Positions 1 to 10,086 of a stretch of 48,147 nt of DNA are shown here, in pieces. A program made the translations under genes and the position numbers. Under the pieces are notes generated by a model that saw nothing but the letters and a program-made list of their open reading frames with translations, was not told the origin of the DNA and did not search any database. Positions within the stretch are counted from its first letter, which is position 1, and the number at the start of each line of letters is the position of its first letter. This stretch comes from Chara braunii (Eukaryota > Streptophyta > Charophyceae > Charales > Characeae), in assembly GCA_003427395.1 (NCBI GenBank), contig BFEA01000671.1:1-48147 (forward strand), read 5' to 3'.

Positions 1-110
1 GGGGAAGGTAGCACGCAGGGGAAAAAGCAAGGTGCAGGGGGAAGCAGAGCGTGCGGGGGGGGAAGGTAACGTGCGAGGGAAAAAGCAGCGCGTGGGGGGG
101 AGAAAGGGTG
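1..110. repeat. G/purine-rich low-complexity repeat at window edge
   Basis: Two imperfect units of about 50 bp share GGGGAAGGTA, a GTGCG(A)GGG block and AAAAAGCA. Runs of up to eight G occur. No coding sense is supported; the open frames here are low-complexity. It resembles the purine-rich last 100 bp of the window in composition. Confidence 0.6.
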
Positions 111-232
111 ACGATGATGATGATGATCATCATGATGACGATGATCATAATGACGATGATGATGATGATCATGATCATGATGACGATGATGATGACGACG
201 AAGAGAACGATGATGATGATGATGATGATCGA
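111..232. repeat. (GAT/GAC)n trinucleotide microsatellite
   Basis: About 120 bp of GATGAT/GACGAT with interruptions. Frames through it give poly-Asp/His or poly-Met/Ile strings, which are artefacts of the repeat and not evidence of a protein. Confidence 0.9.
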
Positions 233-405
233 ATTGAGATCAATTCGATTTTGGAATCAAAATCGGATTGATTTCGATTTTGAATCGAAATTGATTTGAT
301 TTCGAGATCGAAATCGAATTGATATCGATTTCGAAAATCAATACGATTTCGATTTGTCGAAATCGTCGGGGTCTCAATTTCGAAGTCGATGTTCGATTTC
401 GAAGT
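226..405. repeat. Degenerate AAATCG-type simple repeat
   Basis: Repeated words built from ATTTCGA, AAATCG and TTGATTT on both strands give a locally self-complementary, low-complexity block. It adjoins the GAT microsatellite and may have grown from it. No gene is seen. Confidence 0.6.
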
Positions 406-831
406 CCGACGGGGGAAGACGATGAGAAGAAGATAAGGGGGAAGAAGAAAAGAAAAGAAACGATGTCGGGGAAAAGGAAGAAGAAAAAGAAAAAAAAATA
501 ATGACGTAACTGCGCGTTGTCGTTGACGTTTCAGGATCGGTGATGACGTGGCAACGATGACAATAACGTGGCAATGTCGCCGTTGAAGATGATGACGGCG
601 GGGATGACGTGGCAATCTCGATGCTGGAGGCGATGATGATGATGATGGTATGGTATTGTTGAAGTTGCTCCTCGTTGACCAAGGCGGGCGGGAGGGCGAT
701 CGACGCCGCTTCGATACCAGTGTGATGAGGCAGAGGCAGACCAGTGAGGCTGGGAGAGAGAGGGGAAGAGAGCACACATGCATGCTCATTCAACTCGACG
801 CAAACGTGATACGACTCGATGTCGAGCGCGT

Positions 832-854
832 CGGTCCCGCGCAGTGCGGGACCG
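832..854. other. Perfect 9-bp stem hairpin
   Basis: CGGTCCCGC (832-840) pairs with GCGGGACCG (846-854) across a 5-nt loop. It is GC-rich and stable on paper. No flanking gene indicates a role. Confidence 0.7.
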
Positions 855-1521
855 TCCCGGCCTCGTCACGCAGGAGTTGGTCTCATCCTCATCGCGATAC
901 ACATGGAGCTTCCGCAAGCCGCTCCGGCCGAGTGCGCCAGCCATCCTTTGGGAAGTCCCTAGGACAGGATAGGGCGAACGCGAGGTACAATTTACCTCCA
1001 CCTTGCGGGAGCTGTCACCTCCCTTCAGTGGGCGTATCCCCGCCGAGCTACCAGTCCACAGTACGAAAGTTAATCAGTTGCAATCGCAGAGGTGGACCAG
1101 CCGAGGGCGTTTCTCATTCGCTGTAGCATAGGGGGTACGAGCGGTCTCACGCCTCTATCGGATCCGCGCACGAACCGACACACTGGGGTTGAGGTCCCAT
1201 ACGCGACTCGTTGTCGAACGACTAGGACGCATCCCACTTACCACGCGTTACACCACAACACAAAACGACAAAGAACAAACAACGCCACAACGCTCCTAGT
1301 CCCTTTTGTATCCATCCCACAACCTTCCGACTCGGAAATCAGATAGGCGACGCGCGCGAGACTCAGTATAAAAACCCGCGCGGAAGCAGGGCCTTCCCAT
1401 GTCGACTAGCAATGCATGACTACGCAAGCAGTCACAATGACGACGTACTATGTAGTGCCCATAATCGACCGGTCCCTCGTGGATCCGAGTACCGATGATG
1501 ACACTCAAGTGTCAGTCTCAA

Positions 1522-1553
1522 AATATCGTGAAGGACGAGCCCTTCACGATATT
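1522..1553. other. Perfect 13-bp stem hairpin
   Basis: AATATCGTGAAGG (1522-1534) pairs with CCTTCACGATATT (1541-1553) around a 6-nt loop. No T-tract follows, so a terminator reading is not supported. It resembles in style the terminal palindrome of the composite repeat (8062-8087) but has a different sequence. Confidence 0.75.
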
Positions 1554-1854
1554 GCACGGCTGAAGAAATAGTTGTGCAACCCCCGGGGCATCTCCGACCT
1601 CTAGGTTGAGTGTCCCGGTGGGCAGGGCAAATAGGCTCTGAGTGGGGGGTGATCCCTTCCACGCAAAGTCTAGGACCTGGGATGTCATGGACAAGGACCT
1701 CGAATCTAGGCCTAGGACCAACGTCCGACTAAGAATTTTTTAAGACGCAAAGTAGTGAAGGAAGGAAGTGTTTTTTCCTTTCTCAATCTCTACCCCAGTT
1801 AAAACCCATAGGCGTAGGTTTTGTAGGTCATACAAAACACTCAAACGCAGGTAA

Positions 1855-1856
<2 letters not shown>

Positions 1857-1908
<52 letters not shown>
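1857..1908. repeat. (AT)n microsatellite
   Basis: 52 bp of alternating AT with one phase slip, directly before module A of the composite repeat. The inverted module A copy also carries an (AT)n run at about 47965-47982, inside its sequence. Confidence 0.95.
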
Positions 1909-2290
1909 GTGGGTGATAAATATGTGACGATCACTTCTCACAATCACAGTGGGACCTCTCTCAACCATATATATGTATGTGATCGCAGGCAGTCAAATCC
2001 AAAATGCGCACCACAAAACATACCTGCAATCGCATCAAAGAGTCAACAAAAGTCCACACATTACACGGGGTCAACTTCCACCACTTTACTTGTACCTTTT
2101 GCTTTAGCTATGCAAGCCCCAACCTTTGCCCAACCTTCCAAAAATAAATACTCAGCATCTTCGTCAAATGGCCATTCAATAAAAGTCCGGGTGAAAACCT
2201 TGACAGAACAATAGAACCCGTCAGGGCTAAAGCCTTGAGTATTGAGGATGGATTGGAGTTAAGTCGTAGACCGACGTATCGGCAGTCAGT
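1909..2290 (+). repeat. Composite repeat copy 1, module A
   Basis: The reverse complement aligns by eye with 47690-48040. Shared blocks include ACCCCGTGTA.TGTGTGG, GATG.GATTGCAGGTATGT, CACTGTGATTGTGAGA-like and GTGATCG words, in the same order. This is one end of a family found inverted at the other end of the window. On the minus strand a short frame (about 2205-2070) reads like diverged protein with a stop and no family match. The GATTGCAG|GTATGT word resembles an exon-intron junction. Confidence 0.7.
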
Positions 2291-2564
2291 AATAAAAGAA
2301 GATTATCCCTATAGGATGAAGTTGGATCTAGCCTAAATCCTAAATCAATCGATCAAGAGGACTTATAACATAAGTTTGGCTAATCCCCAAGCTAAATCTA
2401 TAAGCCCATGGAGAATAATCCCCACATCACGATCTTGCTGAAAATTATTCTACTTAAGTAAGCCTCTAAGCAAGTGCCTAAGGAAAGGTAGTTTTTTGGC
2501 AAAATCTTCTCTATACAGAGTGGATCGCCAAAATCGTCACCCGTCAAAATATAACCTATCTTCT
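2291..2564. other. Spacer between modules A and B of the composite repeat
   Basis: AT-rich, no supported gene. Short words (AGAAGATTAT..., TAATCC, AAGCTA) align with the reverse complement of 47528-47690, so it probably belongs to the same element. In the inverted copy this is about where Ty3/Gypsy element 2 inserted. Confidence 0.45.
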
Positions 2565-3480
2565 TTAAACTAGGAAAATTTGGGCAGCGCTTCCCATAGG
2601 AAAAATGTCTTTTCAGAATTTATACTAGCTCGAATTATTTGAGTCGAATATAATTAGTAAAAATTTGGGCAACACTCCTTTTAGAAACGGAGACTTTCTA
2701 GATTTATACTAAGTCAGATGCGAACTCAAAAAAAAACTCGAGTTCAACTTAAGATAAAATTTAACTACTCCCTTTAGAAACGAAGACTTTCCACATTTAT
2801 ACTAAGTCAGATGCGAACTCAAAAAAAAACTCGAGTTCAACTTAAGATAAAATTTAACTAACTCCTTAGATCTGTAAAAATTTGGGCAGCACTCCGTTTA
2901 GAAAAGAAGACTTCCCAGATTCATACAAAGCTAAGTTAAGAACCTAAAATGACTTTGACTTCTCAAGGTCCAATTTTATCTAACTCCTTGAATTAATAAA
3001 AATTTGGGCAGCACTCCCTTTAGAAAAGGAAATTTTCCATATTTTTACTAAGTCATATATAAAATTTAGACAAACTGAACTTTTGAAAGCCGAAATTTGA
3101 CTAACTCTTTGGATTTGCAGAAATTTCCGCAGCGCTTCCCGTAGAGAAAGTAGCTTACCAAGATTTATACAAAGCCAAGTATAAGAAATGATTCCAGAAA
3201 ATGCGAGAATTGACCTAAGTAAAAAAAACTTAGCTCAGAAAATGCAGAAATTAGACTAACTCTTATAGCTCTAGTACGTGGCGAGCAACTAAAGCAGCTA
3301 TTTGTCAAACAAAAACTTAGACTAAGTATAAGAAATGATCCCAGAAAATGCGAGAATTGACCTAAGTAAAAAACCCTGAGCTAAAAAAATGCAGAAATTG
3401 AACTAACTCTTATAGCTCTAGCTCGTGGCGAGCAACTAAAGCAACTAAATGTCAAACAAAAACTTAAATGCAAGACCAAA
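2565..3480 (+). repeat. Composite repeat copy 1, module B: array of diverged ~110-120-bp units
   Basis: Units recur with the core AAATTTGGGCAGC.CTCC.TTAGAAA..GA.ACTTTCCAGATTTATACTAAGTCA, followed by an A-rich spacer and AACTAACTCCTT. At least seven are recognisable (for example near 2573, 2665, 2760, 2875, 2995, 3115, 3185). The last units shift to TTATAGCTCTAG and GTGGCGAGCAACTAAAGC words, themselves duplicated at 3255-3310 and 3405-3460. The same units occur in reverse complement at 39830-40450. Confidence 0.75.
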
Positions 3481-3584
3481 CCACAAAGGTAAGTACTCTC
3501 ACCATCTCGAATTCAACCTTGTCAAACAATAGTTCATAGTCTTTTAGTGATTTGTCCCTCATACGCGACGTACATAAGGCGTAA

Positions 3585-4219
3585 AGCTAGACCACCCAAA
3601 CTTATGGAAATTGGTCTAGCTCAACCACTGAGCATACACAAACAGAGGGCACAACAACTCTTATCTTCCTTGGGCACATGACTAGGTTAGCCTGCCTAGT
3701 CGCCCTGAACTACTTAAGTATCCCAATTACATATAATTATCTATACGTAATCTTTTAAGGTAGCATATGATTGAACCGATCATCTTAGTTCGAGGTTCAA
3801 CCTGCCCCTTCTTACCACAAACTTATTCTTAATTAATACTCTCTTACGTTTGTGATAAGCTATAGTCAGACCACCGACACTTATGGAACAATGTCTGACT
3901 AGCCTGCTCGTAGATAAAATAATAGTAAAATATAACCAAGTTGTAACCTTTTGGTTCAAGCATGTGCGTGGCATTGGACCAAGACCACCCAAACTTATGG
4001 AACATGCTCAGACCCCCTTGTTCAAAACCAAAAAAAATTGCGAAAACCCAAAATAAGCAAGGCAACCAAACCACCCAAACTTATGGGACAATGCAAGTCA
4101 AGCACAGACAACCCTCGCAAGTCAGAGCAACCAGACCACCTAAACTTATGGAACATGTCTGGTCCTCCACGCAACTCAAAAATAAACATAGCACTAGGTC
4201 TCCCTAAACTCATGGAGAC
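3585..4219 (+). repeat. Composite repeat copy 1, module C: variable-stem, conserved-loop hairpins
   Basis: The motif ACC(A)CC.AAACTTATGG.A recurs six times. At several sites the flanks are perfectly complementary but differ between sites: AGCTAGACC/GGTCTAGCT (3585-3593/3613-3621), TAGTCAGAC/GTCTGACTA (3863-3871/3893-3901), ACCAGAC/GTCTGGT (4130-4136/4157-4163), GTCTCC/GGAGAC (4198-4203/4214-4219) and, with a longer loop, AGCATGT/ACATGCT (3959-3965/4002-4008). Most loops are 19-21 nt. The copy near 4075 has no clear stem. No coding sense is supported. Confidence 0.75.
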
Positions 4220-4439
4220 TTGCCCAGCCTTTGATGGACCCAGCCAGACACAAGCAATACTGCCTTCCTCCCATCCTCCCCCCAGATGCAATACCACAAT
4301 CTGCTTTCAGTCAGACAACAAAAATTGAAATTGATATTACACATGCATTCCTTTACTTAAGTCTGAATTGTGTCTTGAAATTCAGACTGAAAGTCAAAGT
4401 AGTGATGCAAACAATATACTCAGTCAACCATAAGAAGAA

Positions 4440-7230
4440 TTACAAATAGGGGTTATAATAGGGTTTATAGAAGGAAAGCAAATGATTACCTCTCAGTTCC
4501 CTGCCCCCTTAACTCCTCCTGAGTTCCGGCAGAGCCCCCACAATCGGTGGGCTGACTCCCTACAGAGTCTTGCTACGGTCCTACGGGTTGCAATCCCACC
4601 TGGCCTTCCTCTCATAACCAGGATTAGACTTAGATTGAGAAGGGCAGAAGAAGGGGGTTCAGACTCTCAAGATACAGGAGGGGGACAAACTCAACTCCCA
4701 GGAGAGGGCCTTGTTGCCTTGATGCGCCTGAAGGCCCCGCAATGATGGCCAGAACTACCCAGTCGCTGGTCAAACTGGAGTTACTTGCCTATTGTTGACT
4801 TCCTGACAACCTTCCAACTCACAATGACATCCCTCTTCAACAAGCTTGGCCCCCTCACAGACAGATCTGCAGTTTCTCCGTTGCATTCCACACCTATCGA
4901 TCGAGGTCTTACATCAGCCAATAGGTAAGTCTTTTAGCTCAGCGGCTGTTCCCCCACCTCACCGTTCCAACGGGGTAGCAACATACGGTCTACAGGTAAG
5001 TTCTCTGTCCGCGGCCCACCTCCCACTGTCCCTCCAAAGCATTAGGGCGAGTAGTGTCTAGGCCAGCAGGCAGTCTCTCACCCCCTTCGTCTACTCCCTT
5101 GCTTCTCGTTGACTCTACCGATAGTGTGAGCAAAACCAAGAGAAACCCGTCGAGGATGGCGACAGTATGTACTACCTCTAGCTATACCCGCAAAGAGATA
5201 AGAGGGATGCTACTTCCCGCATGCATGGAGCGACATCCGGGTCTGGAGGTAAGCCTCCAATTTTGTTTTCAAATTCATACTCCCGCGATGAGCCCCACAC
5301 CAGCCAATGGGTAAACTTTCGTCTCGTACCCGTCCTCGTGTTACTTCGACCTGCGGAACGAGCCGAGTATTAGCCGACAGGTAAGTCTCTAGATCTTCGT
5401 GGCTCTTCTCCTCACAACTTCCACCGACGGGATGAGCAAAAATGTGGATGAATCTTCTGCCAGAACAAGGGTTGATACATAAGCAATCCCCAAATGAGTC
5501 TTCAGCCAGACTACATGCAAGTGCATAGTTACGAACACCCGATCCCTTCTTTCGCACTTCGACGTCCGCAAGGATAGTGACGTTCAACGATCACATACGA
5601 GCGCCTCAACAGGGTAAGTCCCCTATCTCGTTGCTTCATTTCCTTTGCTGCTCCTTTGATCAATGGAGCGAGCGAAAGCTGGATGACCCTTTGCCATTAT
5701 ATGGGACGATACATCCGTCGAAATCTTCAACCTTCTCGTAGAGCCTGCTCAGTTCGTCCTTTCATATGCTAACGAATCTGCCTACTAATCTCTAAATCTA
5801 ACCCCGTAGTCGAAGTCGCCCTATTCAATATCTTTGGGATCCTACCTTTGCTTACCAAGAGCCTGCGCAGTTCGTCTTCTCATATGCTAACGAATCTGCC
5901 TACTAATCTCTAAATCTAACTCCGTAGTCGAAGTCGCCCTATTCAATAACTCTGGGATCCTACCTTTGCTTACCAAGAACGACCGAGAAACGGCCGTGCT
6001 AATCAATCTTTACTCCCGCTTGATCCTTCTCGCACCATAGCCAAGCGCCTCTCCTACCTCTACTAACTTCTTGTTTACTAACTTTCTACCAAAACTAACA
6101 TCCCTACTGAATTCGCCTTACCTTAAAACCATAACTTCGACTTTTACTCTGCTGAAATTTGTTACCTTAAAACCATAACTTCGACTTTTACTCTGCTGAA
6201 ATTTGTTCGAAAACGCACAAGGTATGTGTTTCCCACCTTCCTTCTTTTCTACTCCCAGCCATCTCCGCGCGACACTTTTCTTTTCTAACTCTAAACTTAC
6301 TTTCTATGAAAACCGACTGCAGATTCGTGCTAGCTCACTCCCAAAACCTTCGCTTACCACATTCTCCCGCTCGATTTCATCAAGAACGAGCGCGACATCC
6401 GTCTCCCCCCTCTGCTATCCTTCTCTCGCTCGTTGCTTCGCTGCCGTTTCTTCTTACTACTACCACAGCGGAACAGCAGCACCATGCGATTTCGTTCGAC
6501 GTCTAGCTTACAGAGACCCGTCAACAGGTAAGTCTCCAACCTCGCCGCTGATCTCACTCTAGCGGACCATCGTCGGGTAAGCTTTCAGTCCCCGCGGATG
6601 TCCACGCGCTTTCTTCCTTTGATGGGGCGGGCAACAACACAGGGCAGCGGGTAAGCCTTCACCCCTACGACCACTTCGTACTACTTTTCGATGGGACGAG
6701 CAAAGATGCGTGAATCTTTCGAAGATTGGCGGGAGATACATTGCCAATCAACCAACAGGTAGGCCTCCTACCGACGACGATTTCTATGGTTCCAACTATC
6801 CGAGAGAAACTTCGGAGGGTACGAGCTCCTGGACGGTTCGAATAGCCTTTTTCCCTCCTAAATCTGAGTCGGACGATTGGCCTATAAGTCAATATTTGTT
6901 GCAGCCTCCGCAATGCCTCCATCCGCCTTGCAAGTCGCCCTCCCCTTTCTCGTTGCATCCGAATTCAGACCCGTACTTCAACAGCTTATGGGTGCAGATG
7001 CCAGTACCAATCCCATGCCCCCATTACAGCACACCTGGCCCCAATATGTTTAGCCGTTGGGGCAACCTTGACGTTGCCACGAGTGGGAGAACGTTGACCC
7101 CACGTCAATACCCACCGGCTCGTCTGCACATTGGACGCCTCGGTCCGTGTTTTAAAACGGACCGGGCAGGGGAGTTCCGCTAGCTTTCCGAACACGTGCA
7201 GGTTCGCACGACCCTTAAAAACCGGTGCCG
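4440..7230 (+). repeat. Composite repeat copy 1, module D: splice-donor-like array
   Basis: CT-rich stretch with repeated G|GTAAG sites: 4924, 4993 (CAGGTAAGT), 5247, 5309, 5378 (CAGGTAAGT), 5612, 6525 (CAGGTAAGT), 6575, 6649 and a weaker CAGGTAGG at 6756. They are usually preceded by CC(A/G)A(C/T)(A)G and followed by TCTCC. Between them a second word recurs, GATGGGACGAGCAAAGATG then GATACAT..CAATC. The array is kept in the second copy. The stretch 5740-5990 contains a further direct duplication (GAGCCTGC.CAGTTCGTC.TCATATGCTAACG). No credible exon chain is visible. Confidence 0.65.
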
Positions 7231-7232
7231 CG

Positions 7233-7420
7233 AATCAAAACAAAATTTATTATCTATCATTGATTATTCTATTCATGAATATTGCCCTTATTGAGAGTTA
7301 TGCCCAAACACTTCACTAAATTTTTCCTTAACTAATAGTCCAGAATCAATTGATTCTAAAGGATCTTTTCTAAGCTGATGTGGTAAGCACAAAGGAATTA
7401 CTATGAAAATTTCTTTAGGT
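7233..7420. other. AT-rich segment present only in copy 1
   Basis: Copy 2 joins ACCGGTGCCGCG directly to CGCGCTTGGAATAAAG, while copy 1 carries 188 bp of AT-rich sequence at this point, flanked by imperfect (C/T)CGCG. It could be a small insertion in copy 1 or a deletion in copy 2. No ends typical of a known element are visible. Confidence 0.55.
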
Positions 7421-8061
7421 CGCGCTTGGAATAAAGATAAATAATAATAATAATAAAATCATAATTGCGGAACTGAAGTTGCACGGGCGAGGAGAAGGAG
7501 AATGCAGGGCGCATTAATACCGCCTTGGTCCCAAGTGCTCAACCTCGTGAATCGCAAAACCACGGGGATGGCCTCGTCGGGCCCTCAACTCGTCGGTTTC
7601 CCTCTTGCGTCGTCGCCGCTCGATCGCGATCCCTGAATCCCTCTGATGAAAGCCCAACGCTATAACCAATAGTGCTATGCCCATGGTTGAGCCTAGTTCT
7701 ATCGGATTCCTACATAAACAGGTACCACGTAGTGTGCGGGCCTGCTAAAACATTCTAAGGTATCACTGTAATTGATACCGTCCTTCGTTCGTACGCACAG
7801 GCCACAGATAAGCATACCAACCACAAGACGAAATCCATTTGATCCTATTTTGATCAGAGATAAAATTCTGGTTGGCGGTGAACGTCGGTTTCCACAATCA
7901 TCAATAATGAAAGAGATCATGTGTGCCTTAAGTCTGTGCGCCTACACACTCTCTACTCTAGTCAATCATCCAGTCAACGTAAACCTCAGACACTGCCACC
8001 CTCGCACGGTGTACTTAAACTTTAAGCCACGCTTACTTTTAGTCGTTTGCAAAAAAACAGG

Positions 8062-8087
8062 GCGGATACCCTTGTAAGGGTATTCGC
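8062..8087. repeat. Terminal palindrome of composite repeat, copy 1
   Basis: ATACCCTT-GT-AAGGGTAT lies within GCGG...TTCGC, an 8-bp perfect stem with outer GCG/CGC pairing. The same word ends copy 2 (16825-16850) and starts the inverted copy (35832-35859, with two extra bases). Sequence similarity between copies stops just outside it, so it probably marks the element's edge. Confidence 0.75.
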
Positions 8088-10086
8088 ACCGACAGCTTAC
8101 CGGACCATACGTCCCCGTCGCCTCGCCGAATCGAAACACTAATAATTCATTCATAATCCAAAATGTTGACGAGAAAGGAACCAAACCCGATTAACCGACA
8201 AACTCCGGTTTGAGGCCTCCGTCAATCCATGCCAAACACAATTATATGCTGCCAGGATTCTGACCTGGGTCATTATCCTGACACTAGGATGCGAGGATAT
8301 TGGCACTATACTACAGCATAAGTTCCAACGGCCTTCTTAACTGTCCTTTCGTTAAGTGTCCCATTTAGTCTCTACCCTGCAAACAGGGCCATAACTAGGG
8401 ACGCGGGCCCTAACCGAGACCTTTGAAGGCATTCTTGCCTCCCTCCAACAATTTTCATAATCAAACATATATATATATATATACATAATCTTATCTCATA
8501 CTTTTCCTGCAGTCTAGTACAGGAATGCAAGATCTTCATCTTGACCCACCATAGTCTGGTTGATCGAGCCAGATCTACGACCCACCATGTTGTTATTTTA
8601 GCGGTAGTGCCCTTGCAGGTTGCGCCACGATAGGCTTTTTCTTGATAAGCATTCAATCAGGACTCTCATCAGACTCAATTGACTCGACTTTTATCCCAAC
8701 GTCGTCCCGCAGGAGTAAAACCCTTCTAGGTGATTGCACCCCTTTAAGTTCTTACTCCCTTGATAAGACGCAGGCTCGCTGTTCTTAGTGATGCTAAACT
8801 TTACCGTTAGCTTGGTATTCCTGAAAATGCACTAAGATTAGCACAAGCGGCTGGACGGTGCAACACAAACAAATATAGGCCTATTGCGAGACTACGCAAA
8901 GGTCTGTCAATCTTTACAAGGCATTAACCAGCTTCTTTATGGGACAACATAGAGAAACATGGCCCCCTCCCCAAAATAACCGAAAAAAATCGCCGCCAGA
9001 TTCACAAGGTCGTGGCCTCCCGACGTGATCAGAGTCAGTAAACCACACATCTTAGTGACGTCTCTTAAAATGAACCATTCTCATCCAAAACCGGTTGCCT
9101 TGGTCCTTCTTGTCAGACTTCATCATCCAGAATCAACTTTTCCATGCCATTAAAATTTTCAACCACCTTCCCATCAAAGGGGCCTTACACATTAGGTCTC
9201 CCAATCATCCCTTCCTTCTCTTCGGATGAACTCTCACTCGACCTTTCCTTAAAACATCTTCCCTTTCTGAAGATGAGCCTCCAAATAAACAAATACTTTC
9301 TCACTCGAAGGTGTCTCAACCATAAACAACTCTGAGAAACCAACTTATGGGTCCTCATCACAGTTCAACAATAATCATTCGGCATGGTAAGCATTCGAGT
9401 CTCAAAGACCCGACCCTATCATCAGCCCTTTAGGATTCTTACACTTTTCACAAAAAACAGATTGCATTTCCTCTCCTTGTACCCGACCCTATCATCCGCC
9501 CGTGGGCAGATCGCACGAGTATATCGAAGAGTAGGCAGTTCACATTCATTCATATCCACAAAATGCATGACACATGGAGTGTCTTTCATACATTCCTCAC
9601 ACAAAACCATCATACATCAGGATAAAACCACATTTGTGAGAGTGATCGTGATCGTCATATACAAGAAGATAGTCTCAAATAAAATCTTAACTCAAAGCAC
9701 ACTCATGGATGAGATATCTCATCCAAAACACAAATAGTGGTCCAGACTCGTAACTCACTCAGACCAAAAATCACTCTCAATATGATACAAACGTAATCAC
9801 TCTACCAAAAATGCACTCAAAATCGGAACCGATTCCGAGTCTCGAGCCCTACTATACACATGTCACATCCCTGAACCCTCGCTCTCTCATCACTAGTAAA
9901 CCATCTCGATGGTAGTCATACGTTGTGAAACCCATCTATACAGCCAAATAGCGTATGTGTCAAGGACCTGGAAACCAAAAAAAAAAAAAAAAAGGAACAA
10001 CAAACTCCGAACTCTAGAATGTACCCTCTCCCTCAATCCTAGAAGCAGAACTAGCTAATAACGCATAGGTAAATTAGTCCCTACTC
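8088..10086. other. Gene-free stretch between composite repeat and gag remnant
   Basis: No frame here matches pol or any other family I know. It contains a short (AT)n at 8466-8484, a 17-nt A run at 9977-9993 and a repeated phrase CCCGACCCTATCATC at about 9409 and 9482. By position it could be the decayed 3' interior of the minus-strand element whose gag lies next to it. Confidence 0.45.

Larger units (their letters stand above)
406..1850. other. Gene-free stretch with two hairpins
   Basis: Several open frames of 60-160 codons exist on both strands, but they overlap each other and match no family I recognise. GATGAC/ATGACGTGGCAA words recur at about 490-650. Two perfect hairpins (832-854 and 1522-1553) are listed separately. 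I see nothing else assignable. Confidence 0.5.
4056..8087 (+). repeat. Long direct repeat, copy 1 (modules C-E)
   Basis: This segment matches 12104-16850 nearly base for base over most of its length, starting at AGCAAGGCAACCA and ending at the palindrome GCGGATACCC...GGGTATTCGC. Copy 1 has two stretches absent from copy 2: an AT-rich 188 bp (7233-7420), and about 165 bp (about 7686-7850). Copy 2 has the GC-rich insertion 13019-14250. No conserved reading frame runs through both copies, so I regard it as non-coding repeat DNA, possibly very long terminal repeats (see findings). Confidence 0.85.

Noticed and set aside
650-1126. 158-codon plus-strand frame
   Set aside because: Overlapped by other open frames on both strands in GC-rich sequence; no start context, no domain, no homology recognised.
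3585-4219. CRISPR-like array
   Set aside because: Repeats are short, diverged and irregularly spaced; intervening sequences are not uniform spacers; the context is eukaryotic and there are no cas genes.
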